A stretch of DNA of 64,000 nucleotides, taken from Gordionus sp. m RMFG-2023 (lineage: Eukaryota > Nematomorpha > Gordioida > Chordodea > Parachordodidae). The notes below the pieces were generated by a model. The model had not been told where the DNA came from, did not search any database, and saw only the letters and a program-made list of their open reading frames with translations. Location: positions 10,455,366 through 10,519,365 of the forward strand of contig NC_088777.1 in NCBI RefSeq assembly GCF_954871325.1. Direction: 5' to 3'. Shown in pieces: positions 25,582 through 36,429 of this stretch; position 1 is the first letter of the stretch, and each line of letters starts with the position of its first letter. Position numbers and translations under genes: made by a program.

Positions 25582-27468
25582 AGAGCAAAAATATTAGAAT
25601 CCTATGCAATATAATTATTAAATGAAAGGATAAATTATTGTAAAGAATAAACCATTTTTCCTTGGATTTATCAGTTATTAATAAAAAAAATAATGTTTTA
25701 AAATGTTTTATTTTTTATTTAAATTATAACATTTAAAACAATAATAACATCAATCATCATAATGATATTTATTTAATTGAATTTATTTGTATAAGTTATT
25801 CCATGAAAGTATGGCATACTAATCAAATATCAGTTTGAATTATTCTTCATATATAATGATAAAGTAGATATGAGATTAAAAGGTGTATATATATATTATA
25901 ATAAGGAACAAATTTGCTGAAATATTTAATGATAATAACACAATCATTATAAAATTTAAAAAAATATATATTATTTTTATTTTCATGAAATTTCACTAAT
26001 AATTTGTCAGAATAAATTATATATATAAGATGAGAAAACTTATAAGTAATGTCGATATATTTAAAGCCTAATGCCTCTTCATTATGTTTATTCTGTTCCT
26101 TTTTTTCTTCTTCTTGGCACAGTAGTATGTATACAGGCGATTAACACAAACTTTTACATTTGTTTTGGCCCATTTTACAAAAAATTTTTTCCTCTTCATT
26201 TCCTTGGGTAACTAGGTCTTAAACCAGTCATTCCCTCTCTGCATCTTGAGATTCTCTTAGCATGTAGCCAAATAAATTGACCAAACAACCTCCCCTTTCT
26301 CATAATATCACTCCAATTTTAAGATATTCCTGCCTTTTCTCAACCAACTCTGTTCCATTCTCTCATCCTTCAAGACTTAACATGAATATTCCATGTTGAA
26401 GTTATATATTTTATTCTATGGTTCTTACACCACCTTATTAGTACATCGTTTCATGCAAGCCATTAGCCGTTAATTCTTTTAATAATTGCTTCGACCATCA
26501 ATTATTTCGTGGATTTTTATCTAACATTTTATTGAAAGTGTTCATTGAGTTATTAACTTTGGCATGTATCTTATAAAAAAAATATATTTGCTCTTAAACG
26601 TAGAATGTAAATTTAATATAATTAAAAAATATATATTTAAATTTATTATTATATCTTCAACATTATAATAATATTTTAATTATCTTTTCATTCCTGCTAA
26701 AATTTATTTTGCGTTAGCTGACAAAATGTAAGAACCCTGTATGGCAGCTCGAACCCCGACCGTAAAAAAATCAAGGCAGGACTTATAAAATAAAATTAAA
26801 AATATTTTCCCCTCCATTTCTATATTAAAATAAAAAGATAACTATAATTTTTTTCTGGGGATTAAAACAAAGCAATTATTAATTTAATTAAAAATTATTT
26901 AAGAAATGACAAAAATCTGGGGGCTCGGTGGGAAGCATTTAAATTTTCCTAATATCTAATCTAAATAATATGTAAATTTTATACTCTGATTTTTATATAT
27001 TACCATATTATTGATTTAGCCATCGTAATATAATTATGAATTTACTGTAGGTTGCTTCCAAAATCTGTTTGGAAAATTAGAAAAATTTCTTTTGAAATTT
27101 TCCAGAACTATGAAAGATAAATATGCTTATCAAAGATATGAAAATTGTAATTCAGTAATTTGCATTTTCTTTTTATTCTTTAATTTTACAATTAAATTAG
27201 AGATATATAAGTAGGAATTTTTTTTTGTTAATTTATAAATCTTCAATTTATAGTAAATAAAAAAGATATCAGCTGAATTGGCTATTTTAATAGAGGTGGC
27301 TTAATTCAAATAGGGAAGATTTGAAAAATCTCCAGATTTCAATGCAATTTAAAGAGACACTGATGTTTTCAGCAATTATAACTAAGCTACCTTTAAATTC
27401 CTATTATTCTATGGTGACCGGCTTATTTACATTTGTGATTGGCGTGTAGTCTAAAGAGGTACTTGATA

Positions 27469-27797
27469 ACAGAGATCCTGATCTGCGGACCGGGCCTATT
27501 TTTTTTTTAAAATTCGGTTCGCGCTCGGTCGGGCCTAATATTTTTTAAAAAATCGGGCCGGGTCGGGTATAGCCTTGAATTTTTTTTTGAATATATCGAA
27601 ATTTATCAATTATGTTGAATTTTTTAAGCAAAATAAAAATATTTGATTTAACTTATATCTTTTATTTTGAGTAATTATAAAAATTAATTTTTATATATAA
27701 ATAAATACGGGTCGGGTCGGGCCGTGCCAGGGAAAATTTTTTTAAAAAAATATTCGGGCCAGGCTGGGCTTGAAAATTAGGCCCGATGCAGATCACT
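27469..27797. mobile_element. GC-rich hAT-type MITE in unit B
   Basis: Begins ACAGAGATCCTGATCTGCGG and ends GATGCAGATCACT, flanked by 8-bp near-duplicates ACTTGATA and ACCTGATA. The arms contain CGGGCC/GGCCCG runs. Unit C has an uninterrupted TTGATAATCC at the matching place (near 34900), giving an empty site. Same family as 12064 and 53162. Confidence 0.75.
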
Positions 27798-28169
27798 ACC
27801 TGATAATCCTATTATAAGCCCTTCTTGGTTTCTTGTTTATTATTTTAAAGCCTAAAGGGTTGAGGGTTATGAACCGAACCAAACCATGCCGGAACAAATC
27901 ATTATAAATTGAGCCGTAACCGAACTGTTATAACTAGCTTAAGCTGGTATAAACAAAGGCTTTAAAAAATAATTAATTTAATTATTAACCCAAATTCGAA
28001 ATTTTAATATTCCTTGGGGGCTTAAAATTCTTGATTGCCTTTCAAATTAAAATCTTTTTACGCAATTAAATCTTCTTTAACGTCATATCAATAAATACGT
28101 AGTTTATTATTTTAATTTTATATACTCAATTTAATAGAGGTAAGGCAAATTACTATTTACTTAGATATG

Positions 28170-28335
28170 AAATAATCTTAAAACAGTTATCCTACAGAAC
28201 TTGACAAATAGAGGTCTAAACCTTTCTGCCAACTATAAGAAAAATCTCCAGGCTTACATAATATTATTTTGGCTATCTCAATCTGGGCGTTTTTAAAAAT
28301 CGATCCAAAATGCACCATTTAATAACACTAATGAC
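28170..28335. repeat. Old MITE relic, unit B
   Basis: Counterpart of the relic at 22050 in unit A; it ends ATTTAATAACACTAATGAC. Inherited through the duplication. Confidence 0.5.
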
Positions 28336-29227
28336 AAGTGTTATATTTTAGATATAAATTTATATGATTAATTTTTAAAAAAAATCAGGTTAATAAAATC
28401 GGAACAAACCGAAAAAACCGTTATAAATTCTAAACCGAAACATACCATTATGAATTTATTGAAAAAAAACCATAGTGGAACAAAATTTTTATAAATTTTT
28501 AAATTAAAAGCCGGAACGAATAGAAATACAACGATTCGAAACCCTAGTTGTTATAATATTTTAGTAACTAAAAATATTTTTTTTCCCTTCATATTTTAAA
28601 AAAATATATTAATATCCGTAATATAATTTATTTCTTTTGGGATTAGTATTGGATTATATAGACGAATTTAAATTAAATTTTCTTTAATTCCACAACTAAT
28701 ACAGAAATTTTTTTTTAGTGGCTGGGCGGCGAATTTATAAAAATATTTAAGGGCCGGTTGGGCCTTGCTGATGGCTAGAATATAAAATTTATTTGTAACT
28801 CAAAACAGAGACCTTCATAAGCTTTATTTTATGACCAAGCCCGATCCAGGCCTATCTTAAAAATTTTGTAATCCAGGCCCAGCTCCACCCTCATTTAATA
28901 TTAAAAAATTTCCCAAGCCCATTAAAACATTTTTTATATACTTATGCTGAAATAATGCTAATGGAAATGTAATATTTTATTTAGCATTAATAAGAATATA
29001 TAAACAGAATTTTATTCTATAATTTCAAATTATCAAAATAATATATTATCAACTAATGCTTAATCACTTTTAATTGATTAAAAAGAAGAAAATTTTATTA
29101 TCGATTTGATTTGCATTTATGTCTAGATAAATGTGAAGCCCTTACTTTCTGTGAATGTATATGTATGTACTGACTACATTGAACAAATCCAATTTTTTGA
29201 TTATGATTGTATATTATTATCAGAAAC

Positions 29228-29460
29228 TTACAGGCCTGGTCCTAAGCCCTGTCCGGGCTTTAATTTTTTTAAATATACTCGGACAGGGCCTAATATTTTT
29301 TAAAAATAATACCCGGGTTGGGCCGAAAATTTTAAAACCAAATATTTCAATCCACTATTAGTAACTATAAAAATTATAATTAGATATATTTATTTTCAAA
29401 ATAATGGGGCCATTCTGGGCCTGAAAATATAAAACCCGGGCCAGGCATACAAATCCTCTG
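29228..29460. repeat. GC-rich repeat relic, unit B
   Basis: Counterpart of 22712-22900. It contains ACAGGCCTGG, then CCCGGGTTGGGCC, and near its right end AACCCGGGCCAGGC. Longer and better preserved than in unit A. Confidence 0.5.
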
Positions 29461-29933
29461 CATATCTTTTTGTTATATTTAAGTAATTCCATACTTTGCT
29501 AATGAATAATTTTCAAATAATTTATATTCAATCCTGAGAAATGTATTTTTTAAAATATTTCCTGATTTTTATTCATTATTTCTAAAAGAAAATACTACAT
29601 ATTGTTTAATGCCATTTTTTTTTATAATATATAGAACAAGGTTTTTATACAAGTGTTATAATAAAAATCTTTATTAATATCTGAAAAATTTAGGTTCCCA
29701 AAGTTATAAATTGATGCATTTTATCTTTTTATCCTATAAAAGCAGCTGCACATAGACACATTATAACACATAAAATAGGATCGCTCAAAATATAAATAAT
29801 AATTATTACCTATACACTTTATATTTTATAATTATTGTTAATTGCAATTTTAAATAAAACAAGAAATAAAAACAAAATTAGCACTCTCCAAGGTAAGTGT
29901 GATAAATAATACTATTACTATTGCCATTATTAC

Positions 29934-30124
29934 CCTTCCTTCCTTCCTTCCTTCCTTCCTTCCTTCCTTCCTTCCTTCCTTCCTTCCTTCCTTCCTTCCT
30001 TCCTTCCTTCCTTCCTTCCTTCCTTCCTTCCTTCCTTCCTTCCTTCCTTCCTTCCTTCCTTCCTTCCTTCCTTCCTTCCTTCCTTCCTTCCTTCCTTCCT
30101 TCCTTCCTTCCTTCCTTCCTTTCT
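29934..30124. repeat. (TTCC)n microsatellite, about 47 copies
   Basis: An essentially perfect run of CTTC/TTCC tetramers about 190 bp long. Unit A has only TTCTTTCCTTCG at the matching place, and the corresponding part of unit C is deleted, so the expansion is confined to unit B and recent. Open frames reading Phe-Leu-Pro-Ser across it are artefacts. Confidence 0.95.
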
Positions 30125-30493
30125 TTAATGATTATTTATATTTATAAATATCCTTAAAATAAGCTATATTTCAATGAAAGATTTTAGTTCCAAGTCCATT
30201 AAAAAAATTCTAAAACCCCAACCGGCTCAAGCTCGCAAAAAGATATACTATTAGGTCCATACCTCGGCCATGGCCCGGGGCTTGCAGGTCATGGGCTAGC
30301 TCGGCCCATGAAAGTCTCCGATTCAAAATCGATATAAATAAAATATTTATGATATATTAAAAAACTTCAATTAGGTCCATTTTATTTATACAACTTTTAT
30401 ACAAAATAATGTTAATTTCTTTTGTAAACAAGTTACTGTTTAATTAATAAAATTGGTCTTTCATGTATTCATAATTTTGAATTCTAATTTTAT

Positions 30494-31390
30494 TCATAAA
30501 CTGTAACGAACATACATCAATGGAAAGCACATTTTCAATTTGTCACCATAATGTCTTTCATTATATTCCAAAATATTTTCCACAAACATTTTAAAAAACT
30601 GTTCCTTCAATCCCGATTTGTCTACATCAGCTAAAACATCTGGGAAAAACCCTTGGACAAAATTTGCAGCGGCCTCGATAGAGGGTTGAAACGAGTATTT
30701 AATCTCGTCTATCGCTTCTATCGTTATTTTATCTTCTTTATACCCCGCCTCAATCAAGATTTTCTTATAAGCTAGTATGGGATTAGGTTCCATCATCCAT
30801 GAACGCCTCCAAGGTAATAACAAGCCGTCATAGTACTCTTTTAATTTTTTTAAATGCGGACTCAATTCTTGATTATCTAAGGCTCTTTCAGTCGCGTAAT
30901 TTAAGCTTTCTACAATACCATCACTTAATATTATATTAATAGATCCGCCTTCCGGTTTTATAATTTTGAGCAGATTATCGAACGCTTTCAGTTGATCCCC
31001 CACCCAATGAAAACAGCATGAAGACACAACGTGATCAAAAACGACTCCTTTAGTAGCTTTTAAAATATTTTCAGCCGCATTTTTGCTCGTTATATCTATA
31101 TTAGCGAATTCCAATGATTTTTGGTGAGAACAATAACGTTCCTTGGCGTATTCGATCATTCTTGAGAGCAAGTCTATCCCTAAAATGTTTACTTTAAATT
31201 CAATATTGTCATGAACAGTTAATAAAGTTTCGTATAGTAAATTGGTGCATTTACCATCTCCGCTACCGACATCTAAAATATTGTCGTGTTCTTTGATGTG
31301 TGGAACTATGCGGGAAATGAGATATTCGTAAATAGAGAATTGATATGAATTATAGCTGGCATATGACTCACAATCTGAATTCATAAACAT
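30494..31390 (-). CDS. JHAMT-like SAM-dependent methyltransferase, copy 2
   Basis: 298 residues, single exon, intact. Same architecture as copy 1: motif I ILDVGSGDG (38-46), GIDLL with D73, CCFHWVGDQ (about 128-136), then EGGSINIIL. It starts MFMNSDCE, with Phe at residue 2 where copies 1 and 3 have His. Differences from copy 1 are scattered substitutions with no gap or stop, which suggests the protein is still under selection. It has the same stop-overlapping AATAAA. Carried by unit B. Probably cytosolic; substrate unknown. Confidence 0.85.
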   Translation of the reverse strand: MFMNSDCESYASYNSYQFSIYEYLISRIVPHIKEHDNILDVGSGDGKCTNLLYETLLTVHDNIEFKVNILGIDLLSRMIEYAKERYCSHQKSLEFANIDITSKNAAENILKATKGVVFDHVVSSCCFHWVGDQLKAFDNLLKIIKPEGGSINIILSDGIVESLNYATERALDNQELSPHLKKLKEYYDGLLLPWRRSWMMEPNPILAYKKILIEAGYKEDKITIEAIDEIKYSFQPSIEAAANFVQGFFPDVLADVDKSGLKEQFFKMFVENILEYNERHYGDKLKMCFPLMYVRYSL

Positions 31391-31465
31391 TTTTAAATTT
31401 TTTTTATTATTTTTACTTTTGTTAATTAAAAATTCTTTGACAATTTATACTTATAATTGGATATA

Positions 31466-31517
31466 TGACAAAAAGTTGTGAATTAAATGATTTAAAATTT
31501 GTTTTTTTGACCAAAAT
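31466..31517 (-). promoter_or_regulatory. Conserved upstream block, copy 2
   Basis: Counterpart of 25530-25581, upstream of copy 2; contains AAATGATTTAAAATTTG and GACCAAAAT on the plus strand. Confidence 0.25.
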
Positions 31518-32689
31518 GAAGGCAAAAGGGAATTTTTAAAATATTTGCAATATAAGGATAAAAGGGAATTTTTAAAATCCTTTGCAATATAAGGATAATA
31601 ATTAATAATGAAAGATAAATACTTGTTTAGAATAAATCATTTTTCCTTGGATTTATTAGTTAGTAATAATAAAATAATGTTTTATAAAAGGTTTTATTTT
31701 TTTAAATCATAAGATTTAAAACAATAATAAATCGTAATGATATTTATGGAATAGAATTTGTTTGCATAAGTTATTCCGTGAACGTGTATCATATGACTAA
31801 AATATCAGAATTATATTCATATACAAAGATGAAGTAGATAAACCAAATAAAATGTATATATATATAAGAACAAGTTTGCTGAAATATTTAATGATAACAA
31901 CACATTCATTATAAAATTTAAAAAAATATATATATTATTTTTATTTTCATGAAACTTTATTAATAATTTGTCAGATGTAAATAAGATAAGAAAGTTCATA
32001 AGTAATGCCAATATTATACTGCCTGGCGCACTGTTTAATCTGTTCTTTTTCTTCTTCTTTCTTGGCTTGTTAGTTTGATAGGCGATTAACATAAACATTA
32101 AATTGTTTTGACCTATTTTATAGTAAATTTATTTTTCCGCATCATTTCTTTGGCAAACTAACTCATAAATCAGTCATTCCCTCTCTACATCTTGAGATTC
32201 TCTTAGCATGTCTAGCCAACACATGATAACCTCCACCTTCTTATAATATCATTGCAATTTTAAGATATTCCCGCCTTTTCTCCACTCTGTTCCATGCTCC
32301 CATCCTTCAACATAGATTTAACATGGGTATTACAATGTTGGAGTTATATTTTTTATTCTATGGTTCTCATCACTAATAACGGCGTTCTTATAACTCCTGA
32401 CTTATTATCGTATACGATCGTTTCAGGCAAGCCAAGTTTATCCGTTAATTCTTTTAATAATTGCTTCGGCCCTCAACTATTTCGTGGACATTTATCTCAC
32501 ATTTTATTGAAAGTATTTATAGAGCAGGTAATCCTTTATTATTTATTAACTTTGGAATGTATCTTATAAAAAAAATATATTTGCTCTCTTAAACGTAGAA
32601 TGTAAATATAATATAACTAAAAAATATATATTTAAATTTATTAGTGTATCTTCAAAATTATAATATAATTTTTATAGTATATATTCAAT

Positions 32690-32990
32690 ATTTTATTCAT
32701 TTAAAAAAAATCAATCATACAATGGAATCGATATGGATATTCAGATGGGATATCTTCCGATATTGATAAACCGATGGAAGATCAATTATACAATAAATCG
32801 ATACAAATGTCCCCCAGAGTATCCATATCCATTCCTCTGTATCAATGGGCCCACAAGGTACCATTATTCATGAATGTACTACAAGGTAACTATCCTAAAA
32901 TGACCCATAAGGTCACCATTATGTTGGAAAGGCCTACGATGACCAATAGATGGCTAATATCCTGAATGACCTATGAGAATAATAAATAGT
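32690..32990. repeat. Unit-C-specific insertion
   Basis: About 300 bp absent from the matching place in unit B (near 26670). It contains CAATGGAATCGATATGG, and similar wording appears near 39660 (CAATGGAATCAATAATC) together with CCGATATTGATAAACC or a like form. This is probably a piece of a dispersed retroelement. The short open frame inside (32774-32965) is not recognised. Confidence 0.45.
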
Positions 32991-33271
32991 ACTTATATTT
33001 TTTTCCTTTCAGATTTTTATTGCGCTTACTAGCAAAGTCTAAGAACCCTGTAAGGCGACCCATAAAAAATATATCCAGACAGGACTTATGAATAAAATTA
33101 AAAATACTATTCCCACCATTTTTTTTTTATTAAATAAAAAGATAACTAGAATTGTTTTTTTCTGGGGATTAGAACAAAGCAATTATTAATTTATTTAAAC
33201 ATATTTAAGATATGCGAGAAATCTAGAGGGTCGTTGCGAGACCTTTTTAAATTTACATAATATCTAATCTA

Positions 33272-33405
33272 AACAAAGTGTTACCGCGATTTAAAATATT
33301 CGGTTTTTAAAATTTAGGTCCGCCCGGCCCGAGTATATTTAAAAAAATATACAGCCCGATCCGTGTACTCAGGCCAGGCTTAGGGCCGGGCTTGCGGGCC
33401 TCTGG
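33272..33405. repeat. GC-rich repeat fragment in unit C
   Basis: A short insertion, absent from units A and B, carrying CCGCCCGGCCCGAGTAT and ending CTTGCGGGCCTCTGGTA. It belongs to the CTGCAGGCC-ended variant, like 51369 and 22712, and is truncated. Confidence 0.5.
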
Positions 33406-33844
33406 TAAATATTGTACTCTGATTTTATGTATTTTATCATATTAGGGATTTAGTTTGAAATTTACCAGAAATATATTTATGACCTTTTTTTATTTTTTCA
33501 TTTTTTAAAAAAAAATGGAATCTTATTTCTTATAAGTTGGCGAAAGTTTGTGAATATTTTTTTGATATTTTGGACAGCCCTAAAAAAATAATAATACGAT
33601 AAACATGCTTACCAAAGATAAAATTGTAATTACGTTATTTTTATTTACAAATCTTCATTTTATAGTTATATAAGATATCAACTGAACCGGCTATTTTAAT
33701 AGAAGTGGCTTAATCTAAATAGGGAAGGTGTGGAACATCTCTAGATTTTTTTGTACATTAAAGAGACACCGATATTCTTAACATGTAGCCGTTAATTTTT
33801 TGTTATTCCATGGTGGAGGGCTTATTTACATTTGTAATTGGCAT

Positions 33845-34872
33845 TAAGCCTACAAAAAAACGAATCGAATATCGAATAATTTACTATTCGTATACGAATA
33901 ATAAAATCATTATTTGATTCGATTCGAAAATTTTTCTAAAGCTTATAAAAAAAAGTAGATTATATTTTGCAAAAAAAACTATAAACAGATGCGGAATTTT
34001 TTAAAAAGACACTCTTAAGGATTCTTCTAAAACTAATTGCCAAAATTTAGAGAAACTTATAAACGAAATAAAACCCAATGATTTCCTAACGTTATCCGAA
34101 TAAATGACCAAAAATACCCGATTTTTGGAATTAGAATTGCTTATAAAAATAATATGTTCTTTTCTCTACGTTATTTCATCTATCTAAATATTCTAAAATT
34201 TTATAATTTTTTAAAAATGCACAATGATCTCATTTTATAAACATCAAAATACAATACAGAAAAAATATAATTATGATAGATCCGAATTTGACAACAACCA
34301 GTTTTTCAAGTATAAGTTTTTCTAATGGTTTCTTTCTTCTAAGACATTCTATTCTTCATTATCATATTTGTCCCTACTAAGAATAACTGCTCACATGAAG
34401 CCGAGAATCCCTAAATGGACAATATATCAGTTGCCATTTTTGACAACACTAAAAAATGATCCCCATACACCCGCCAATGGGCTCTTACTATAAGGAAAAT
34501 TCATTAAGATATGTTTCAACCTCACATATGATGAGATAATATATTGTTTGAATATTTTATCCATGTTTGACTGGACTATTGTTTTATCAGATGAGTATTA
34601 ATATTATATTTAACTTTGTATTCATTATATGTTTCCTTTAATTTTTATAATAAAGATGTCGTATTTATGTTATATGAGGTAGGTAATTATTCAAAAAACT
34701 CCATTATAAATAATTTCGAATAATACAAATAATTATGAATAATTCGAATCGAATAATAAAAAAATTTATATTCGACGAATACTTTTTCTCATTATTCATG
34801 TTCGATTCGAATTTTCGAAATCAAATCGAATCTAATCGAATTTCGAATAACAAATAATTCGTTTTAGGCCTA
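33845..34872. mobile_element. hAT-like element with transposase remnant
   Basis: A 1028-bp insertion in unit C. Ends are TAAGCCTAC and TAGGCCTA (right end, reverse strand), continued by imperfect inverted repeats rich in CGAATCGAAT. It is flanked by ATTGGCAT and ATTGGAGT, a degraded 8-bp duplication. Unit B has an uninterrupted site. On the minus strand at about 34300-34440 a broken frame reads FSASCEQLFLVGTNMI, resembling the hAT C-terminal dimerisation block (S-x-x-ER-x-FS-x-x-G-N). The rest of the transposase is deleted or unreadable, so it is non-autonomous. Confidence 0.7.
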
Positions 34873-35406
34873 ATTGGAGTATAGTGTAAAGAAAAATTGA
34901 TAATCCTATTATAAGCCTCTTGATTTCTTGTTTATTTTATTTTATTTTTTTAAAACCTAACGGGCGATATTATAATATTTTAGTTGAACTTAATATATTT
35001 TTTCTCCCTTCATATTTAAAAAATTATATATTAATATCCGTAATATAATTTATAATATTTCTTTTGGAATTAATATTGGATTCTATTAATTTTTAAAACA
35101 GAACAATTTAAATTCAATTTTTCTTTACATACACAACGCATAAAAAAAATTTTATGGAACAGGTTGCAAAAACTTTTATAAAAAAAATATTTGAGGGCCG
35201 GTTCGGGCCTTGCTGATTGATAGAATATTAAATTTATTTGTAATTCAAAATCGAAACAAATAAAATATATATTAAAATAATACTTCAATTAGTTCTATTT
35301 TATATATACAACCTTATACTTAAGAATGTTAATTTTTTTTTGTAAAAAACTTACTGCTTAATTAATAAATTAGGCCCTCGTGTGTTCATAATTTTTAATT
35401 CTAATT

Positions 35407-36303
35407 TCATAAACTATAACGAACATACATCAATGGAATGCACATTTTCATTTTGTCACCGTAATGTTTTTCATTATATTTCAGCATATTTTTCATAAAC
35501 TGTTTAAAAAATTGTTCCTTCAATCCTGATTTTTCTATATCAGCTAAAACATCTGGAAAACACCCTTGGACAAAATTCGCAGCGGCTTCGAGAGAAGGTT
35601 GAAACGAATATTTAATCTCGTCTAACTTTTCTATCGTTATTTTATCTTCTTTATACCCCGCCTCAATCAAGATTTTCTTATAAGCCATTATAGGATCATG
35701 TTCCATCATCCACGCACGTCTCCAAGGTAATAACAAACCGTCATGGTACTCTTTTAATTTTTTTAAATGTGGGCTAAATTCTTGATTATCTAAGGCTCTT
35801 TCAGTCGCGTAATTTAAGCTGCCTACAATTCTATCGCCTAATATTATATTAATAGAGCCTCCTTCCGAATTTATAACTTTTAGTAGATTAGCGAACGCTT
35901 TCAGTTGATCCCCCACCCAATGAAAACAACATGAAGACACAACGTGATCAATAACGTCTCCTTTAGTAGCGTTTAAAATATTTTCAGCCGCATTTTTGCT
36001 AGCTATATCTATATTAGCGAATGTCAAAGATTTTTTTTGAGAACAATATCGTTCCCTAGCGTATTCGGTCATTCTTGAGAGCAAGTCTATCCCTAAAATG
36101 TTTACTTCAAATTCAGTATTGTTATGAGCAGTTAATAAAGTTTTATATAGTAAATTGGTGGATTTACCATCTCCGCTACCGACATCTAATATATTATCGT
36201 GTTCCTTTATAAGTGGAACTATGCGGGAAATGAGATATTCGTAAATAGAGGATTGATATGAATTATGGCTGGCGTATGCCTCACAATCTGAATTCATATG
36301 CAT
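35407..36303 (-). CDS. JHAMT-like SAM-dependent methyltransferase, copy 3
   Basis: 298 residues from the ATG of MHMNSDCEAY, the start shared with the other copies. The frame stays open for 46 more codons upstream, but that stretch overlaps the conserved 5' non-coding block and has no counterpart in the sister genes, so I do not include it. Motif I ILDVGSGDGKS (38-48), D73 and CCFHWVGDQ are all present. The stop is not followed by the AATAAA seen after copies 1 and 2. Carried by unit C, oriented like copies 1 and 2. Substrate unknown. Confidence 0.85.
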   Translation of the reverse strand: MHMNSDCEAYASHNSYQSSIYEYLISRIVPLIKEHDNILDVGSGDGKSTNLLYKTLLTAHNNTEFEVNILGIDLLSRMTEYARERYCSQKKSLTFANIDIASKNAAENILNATKGDVIDHVVSSCCFHWVGDQLKAFANLLKVINSEGGSINIILGDRIVGSLNYATERALDNQEFSPHLKKLKEYHDGLLLPWRRAWMMEHDPIMAYKKILIEAGYKEDKITIEKLDEIKYSFQPSLEAAANFVQGCFPDVLADIEKSGLKEQFFKQFMKNMLKYNEKHYGDKMKMCIPLMYVRYSL

Positions 36304-36377
36304 TCTTTTAAAGAATTTTTTATTGTTATTTTTGTTAATTAAAAAAGTTTTTTTACAATTTGTATTTATAAGACATA

Positions 36378-36429
36378 TGACAAAAGGTTGTGCAATTAAT
36401 GATTTAAAATTTGTTTGTTTGACCAAAAT
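36378..36429 (-). promoter_or_regulatory. Conserved upstream block, copy 3
   Basis: Counterpart of 25530-25581 and 31466-31517, upstream of copy 3. Confidence 0.25.

Larger units (their letters stand above)
18890..25900. repeat. Tandem duplication unit A
   Basis: The first of three head-to-tail units. It begins near GCTGAAATATAAAACGATAA and ends where the next unit's GCTGAAATATTTAATGATAA begins. It holds the methyltransferase at 24567-25463 and about 5.7 kb on its 3' side. Unit-specific features are the MITE at 20274 and the 889-bp element at 23393. Compared with unit B it lacks about 400 bp (B's 28620-29020). Boundaries are approximate because they were read by eye. Confidence 0.7.
25901..31875. 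repeat. Tandem duplication unit B
   Basis: The second unit, about 6 kb, with the methyltransferase at 30494-31390. It is the fullest version of the shared sequence. It keeps about 1.5 kb (28795-30325) that unit C lacks and about 400 bp that unit A lacks. Its own additions are a GC-rich hAT MITE at 27469 and the long TTCC microsatellite at 29934. Confidence 0.7.

Noticed and set aside
29899-30157. Two overlapping open frames of Phe-Leu-Pro-Ser repeats
   Set aside because: Pure translation of the TTCC microsatellite in two frames; no coding support.
32774-32965. 63-codon open frame in the unit C insertion
   Set aside because: No recognisable domain, absent from the sister units, and composition fits repeat sequence.
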